From JAAFIM01 sp964467315 (GTDB taxonomy: Bacteria > Bacteroidota > Bacteroidia > Chitinophagales > Saprospiraceae), in the NCBI GenBank assembly GCA_964467315.1, contig CAYXSA010000044.1, forward strand, positions 1 to 34,854: a stretch of DNA of 34,854 nucleotides. Reading direction: 5' to 3'. Of the stretch, positions 31,606 to 34,854 are shown piece after piece. A program made the position numbers and the translations under genes. The notes under the pieces were generated by a model. That model searched no databases and had not been told where the DNA came from. It saw only the letters and a list, made by a program, of their open reading frames with translations. Within the stretch, counting starts at the first letter, position 1. The number at the start of each line of letters is the position of its first letter.

Positions 31606-32850
31606 ATGCAAGCGCCTTTAATAGAACTACTGACACAAGCCTTTCAAACAAGCGGGCACGATAGGCGCGAGCGCGCACGCCAAGCAGCCTATGCGCTCAT
31701 CGGCGAGCAATACCCTGCGCGCCCTTTGCAAGCGGGTGCGCGTCTGCTCATCTGGGGCAAACCTAATATAAAACGGCAGGATTTGAAGGAACAACTTAGC
31801 GGCTTGGGCGTAGAGGCGCTGGAAGAGAGCGAGGAGGCAAATCCCACGCATATACTGCTGGGGCTGGGCTTGCGTGAGCAGCATTTTGCGGTGATAAAAA
31901 AGCATCTGCGCGCAGGCGTGCAGCCGCTTACACATGCCCAATTGTTGGAATTTTTGCAGGAGCAGGAGCAGTTTTATTTAGCGCCCAGCGACGCGGAGTC
32001 GGCAGAGCAGACCTCCGCTGGCATACGGCAACTGCTGCGCAGCGGCGACCGCGCCAATATCGATATCGCCCTACAAATGATGCAAGCGGGCGGCGTGCCC
32101 AAACATTTGCTGGTAGATGTTTTCGCGGTATCTTTGGGATACCTTCCTTCCACCCAACGCAACGATGCGCGTAAACTGCTGCTACAGTACGGCTCCCAAG
32201 CCTTATTCAATGCCAGCCGTAGCAATACTCAAGGGCGAGCGATATACAATAGCCAAATAAATACGCAGCTCTGGGGCAGCCTCCTAGAACAGGGACTTTT
32301 CTCTTGGCGTGATGTGCATGATTACGAGCGGTATTATGCTAAAAAATTGCAGACGCCGCGTTTTTGGCTCTTGTATATGGACGATGTCGCCATTGGCAAC
32401 GCCTATATAAAAGACTTTTTTGAGCAAAATCCTGAAGCGATGTTTTGCTTGAACGGGTTTAAAGAGCCGATAAAAAAATGACTACAGCACCCCAGCATAC
32501 GCCGCGTTACCCTCGCCAGCATAAAAGAAATGCCCCTGCTGCTACAGATGCCGCAGGTGGAGTATCTGAACATTAGTTTTATCGGTGAGAGCCGCTATAT
32601 TAGCGAAAAATTTCCTCCTGAAAAGCTCGAAAATTTGCAGCATTTGCCCAACTTGCAGACGCTTGTTATCAATTATTTTCAGGCTGCAGCCTTGCCCGAT
32701 ATGGTCTATCAACTGCCCAAGCTGCAGCGCATAGAGCTGATGAGCAGCAAATTCCGCCCCGACAGCATACCCGCGCATTTTACTCAGATAAGCGCCCCTG
32801 CTTCGCACGGTACTTATGTGCTACAGCGCTGCTCTACACAAGCGAAATAA
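31606..32850 (+). pseudogene. BRCT paralog broken by a nonsense codon, array gene 4
   Basis: The first frame (31606-32481) encodes 291 residues: the end of the helical segment, the BRCT-like domain (LLIWGK, LKEQLSGLG, PTHILLGLG, FLQEQEQFYLAP), LLRSGDRANIDIALQMM with GGVP, GLFSWRDVHDYE and FWLLYMDD. TGA at 32479-32481 stops it after EPIKK. The same frame then stays open to 32850 and gives the expected C-terminal part (LQHPSIRRVTL, LRR-like strands, IPAHFTQIS). Paralogs have Trp at this spot (IQRWLQCP in gene 5, QARWMHCP in gene 2), so the change is TGG to TGA. It also lacks the N-terminal LRRs and part of the helical segment. A truncated product could still be made, and ATG 32530 could restart the rest. 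Confidence 0.85.
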
Positions 32851-32881
32851 AAAAACAAGCAAGCCAAAGACCTTCTTCCAT

Positions 32882-34720
32882 ATGCCTAAGCGCCTACAGC
32901 AAGCACTCAAAGAAGTGGATACGCTGACGTATTTTTGCTACGACAATTTTAGCCAGTTCGACGAGCGGCTTTACGAGCTTTGCAACTTAGAAACCCTCAT
33001 CATCAGCAGCGAGCTGCTCCAAGTCCTACCCGCAGGCATCACTAAGCTGCAAAAATTGCAGACCCTGCACATACGCCAAGCCCCGCGCCTATGCGAAATC
33101 AGCGAAGACATCGCCCAACTAAGCCAACTGCGTACCCTCATCATCGAAAACACGGCGCTAAAAGCATTGCCCGAAACGGAGTACCTTTGGGTAGAATTGC
33201 AGCACCTGCACTTGGCAAACAACGCCCTTTTGCGTCTACCCAAAAGCTGGAGCAGCCTAAAAAAACTCAAAAATATCGCCCTGCAATACAATCCCTTTGA
33301 GGAGTTTCCGACGCAACTGCTCCACGCCCACAATGCCGATTGGTCGCTTAGCAAAGGGCTGCCGCATTTCAAAGATGCCAACCGCCTAAACACCCTGCTG
33401 CGCATGTTCAGAAAGTACCAACCCACAGCGAAAATGCACGCCTCTATGTTTTGGCTTTTTTTGGGCGATAGCCGATTTGGGCAAAAAATACCCCTAAGCT
33501 ACTTAATTAGCGCCTGCGGCTACAAAGACAAAACCATCCAGCAAACAGCCCAACATATCGCAGAATGCCGCATCGCCGAGCAGTACCCGCGCCGACCGCT
33601 ACGCGTAGGCAGTAGCCTCGCCATTTGGGGCAAAACACTAAACCCCAAAGCCGAAATTATCGAGCAAATTGAGGGCTTGGGTATACAGGTGGTCGAATGC
33701 AGTGCAGACGAAAAACCTACGCATATTTTGCTCGGTACAGGCATACGGCGAGAGCAATGGGAGCTTATCGAGCAGCTCCTAACCGAAGGAGTACAATTCA
33801 TAATGCAGCCGCAATTGAGCGATTTTTTGCAGTCGCAAGCGCAGTTTTATTTAGCGCCCACCGATAGCGAAGCCGCTCAACATGCCAGCCAAAGCCTCGC
33901 CCAACTGCTGCGCAGCGGCAACGACGACAACACCCTCATCGCCTTAGAAATGATGCGCACAGGCGGCGTACCCAAAAATCTCCTTATCGATATATTTGCC
34001 ATCGCCTGCCGCTTTCACCTGCCAAATAGCGGCGACCGCAGCGCCCGTCCCCTCGCCCAAAAACTCCTACAACAACACGCCAGCAAAGCCCTCTATCTCG
34101 AAAGCCAAGTCCCCGCTTACCCCACGCAACAAGACAAAATTAACCCCTATTTTTGGCCAACTATACTCGCCAAAGGCTATTTCTCTTGGCGCGAAGTCTA
34201 TGATTTTGAAACGCATTACGCCAAAAGACGACAAGACCCCCATTTTTGGCTACTTTACATAGACGAGCAAAAGGAAGCCTACGATTACCTAAAAGCGTTT
34301 TTCGCAGCCTCGCCTGACTATTATTTGGATATATCAAAGCCCGCGCCGCAGATACAGCGATGGCTGCAATGCCCCTATATCATCCGCGCAAAAATAAGCA
34401 ATATCGAGGGGGAGCAGATTCCCGATTTTTTGATAGAGATGCGCCAGCTTCAAATGCTTTCTTTTGCGCCCCCCTCCGACTGTAGTCCCCTTCAATTCGA
34501 GCGATTGAGCGAACTGCGAGCGCTGCGCTATCTCTGCATACCCCATACAAACCAAGAGCAATTACCCGAGCGTTTTTTCCAAATGCCCCATTTGCAGCAT
34601 ATAGATTTATACAATGCTTACAATTTCCGCCCCGAAACCGTGCCCGCTCATTTTTCTTGCACCCTCCCCAGCAGCGCACAGCGATATTATCAAATAATTC
34701 GACAAGATACTGCGCTCTAA
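32882..34720 (+). CDS. LRR-BRCT protein, array gene 5
   Basis: The 612-residue protein starts at the ATG 32882, 31 nt after the end of gene 4; the open frame upstream to 32816 overlaps gene 4 and is not family-like. FDERLYEL (26-33) opens the LRRs (34-145). The helical segment is at about 170-236, the BRCT-like domain at 238-325 (LAIWGK, IIEQIEGLG, PTHILLGTG, FLQSQAQFYLAP), and LLRSGNDDNTLIALEMM with GGVP at 342-364. GYFSWREVYDFE, FWLLYIDE and IQRWLQCP follow, then LRR-like strands to VPAHFSCTL. It is intact and close to array genes 2 and 4 in its second half, suggesting duplication of a gene 5-like ancestor. A family A repeat follows and the array may continue past the window. Confidence 0.9.
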   Translation: MPKRLQQALKEVDTLTYFCYDNFSQFDERLYELCNLETLIISSELLQVLPAGITKLQKLQTLHIRQAPRLCEISEDIAQLSQLRTLIIENTALKALPETEYLWVELQHLHLANNALLRLPKSWSSLKKLKNIALQYNPFEEFPTQLLHAHNADWSLSKGLPHFKDANRLNTLLRMFRKYQPTAKMHASMFWLFLGDSRFGQKIPLSYLISACGYKDKTIQQTAQHIAECRIAEQYPRRPLRVGSSLAIWGKTLNPKAEIIEQIEGLGIQVVECSADEKPTHILLGTGIRREQWELIEQLLTEGVQFIMQPQLSDFLQSQAQFYLAPTDSEAAQHASQSLAQLLRSGNDDNTLIALEMMRTGGVPKNLLIDIFAIACRFHLPNSGDRSARPLAQKLLQQHASKALYLESQVPAYPTQQDKINPYFWPTILAKGYFSWREVYDFETHYAKRRQDPHFWLLYIDEQKEAYDYLKAFFAASPDYYLDISKPAPQIQRWLQCPYIIRAKISNIEGEQIPDFLIEMRQLQMLSFAPPSDCSPLQFERLSELRALRYLCIPHTNQEQLPERFFQMPHLQHIDLYNAYNFRPETVPAHFSCTLPSSAQRYYQIIRQDTAL

Positions 34721-34734
34721 AGGCATTTTTTTTT

Positions 34735-34854
34735 GGGCGTGCCCGCGCTCCCCGCCGCCTTAGGCGGCGGAGCCGTAGCATGCTACGGCTCTACGGGTCG
34801 CGCGGTCGGGCTATGCGGGGCGCTGTAGGGACAAGGCATGCCTTGTCCCGACAG
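34735..34854 (-). repeat. Family A repeat, copy 12, cut by the window end
   Basis: GGCGTGCCCGCGC, hairpin CCGCCGCC/GGCGGCGG, cassette GAGCCGTAGC/GCTACGGCTC, CGCGGTCGGGCTATGCGGGGCG, then the cassette GTAGGGACAAGG/CCTTGTCCC that is also in copy 1. The TACTATCCCTCACGC end is beyond the window. Confidence 0.8.

Noticed and set aside
32479..32481. TGA as selenocysteine or reassigned Trp codon
   Set aside because: TGA ends cysQ and array gene 1 at the expected places, other Trp residues are TGG, and no reason exists for selenocysteine at a structural Trp.
26120..34720. Array genes as DNA ligase LigA relatives
   Set aside because: Only the BRCT-like segment is shared; no adenylation, OB or zinc-finger parts of the ligase are present.
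6517..34854. Family A repeats as a CRISPR array
   Set aside because: Copies are kilobases apart, palindromic, in both orientations and between genes, with no cas genes.

Overview
The window fits a member of the Bacteroidota. A secreted protein carries a type IX secretion (T9SS) C-terminal signal, and outer-membrane barrel, TM2, GbsR-like and NatA/NatB-like genes are typical of the phylum. Several leaders carry the Bacteroidota promoter pattern (TTG, about 20 nt, TAnnTTTG), and starts generally lack a Shine-Dalgarno sequence. The genus cannot be named from sequence alone. No rRNA, tRNA, CRISPR array, phage or plasmid genes were seen.

Layout. (1) 1-2352: the 3' part of an unrecognised gene, then an AT-rich lipoprotein. 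(2) 2362-6476: arginine biosynthesis. argB is on the minus strand and diverges from a plus-strand cluster of GNAT acyltransferase, argC and argD. (3) 6820-9285: PPK2 polyphosphate kinase, a DUF4442 hotdog protein and an outer-membrane barrel. (4) 9702-9889: a compact promoter-hairpins-terminator unit with no reading frame, probably a small RNA, just before sucC (9962-11173). (5) 11252-20165, all minus strand: an LRR protein, a NatB/NatA-type ABC exporter, a TM2 protein, a GbsR-like regulator followed by a PBP4-type D-Ala-D-Ala carboxypeptidase, and an NAD-dependent epimerase. (6) 20158-25553: an M43 metallopeptidase with a T9SS signal, mdh, a CysQ-like phosphatase and a TolC-like protein. (7) 26120-34720: five tandem paralogous genes combining LRRs, a BRCT-like domain and shared helical segments. 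One is broken by a stop at a conserved Trp, and two have lost the N-terminal LRR domain.

Gene-free stretches over 300 bases are filled mostly by repeats. Family A (13 copies, one very diverged, one cut by the window end) has a fixed frame, GCGTGAGGGATAG at one end and ATAGCCCGAC plus GGCACGCC at the other, holding exchangeable palindromes; its second stem varies in sequence but stays paired. Family B (4 copies) has the frame GTAGGTACT-palindrome-TGGTAGCAAGTA. Heptamer tracts (GAATTAC/ATTCGTC and TTTTCAC) abut several genes. A 288-bp MITE-like element with terminal inverted repeats is flanked by 10-bp direct copies of the family A end.

How it fits together: most genes are core metabolism (arginine, TCA cycle, polyphosphate, PAP recycling) and envelope functions in short transcription units. 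The unusual content is the LRR-BRCT array and the density of modular palindromic repeats between almost all transcription units. All functional calls rest on motif reading; no database search was possible.
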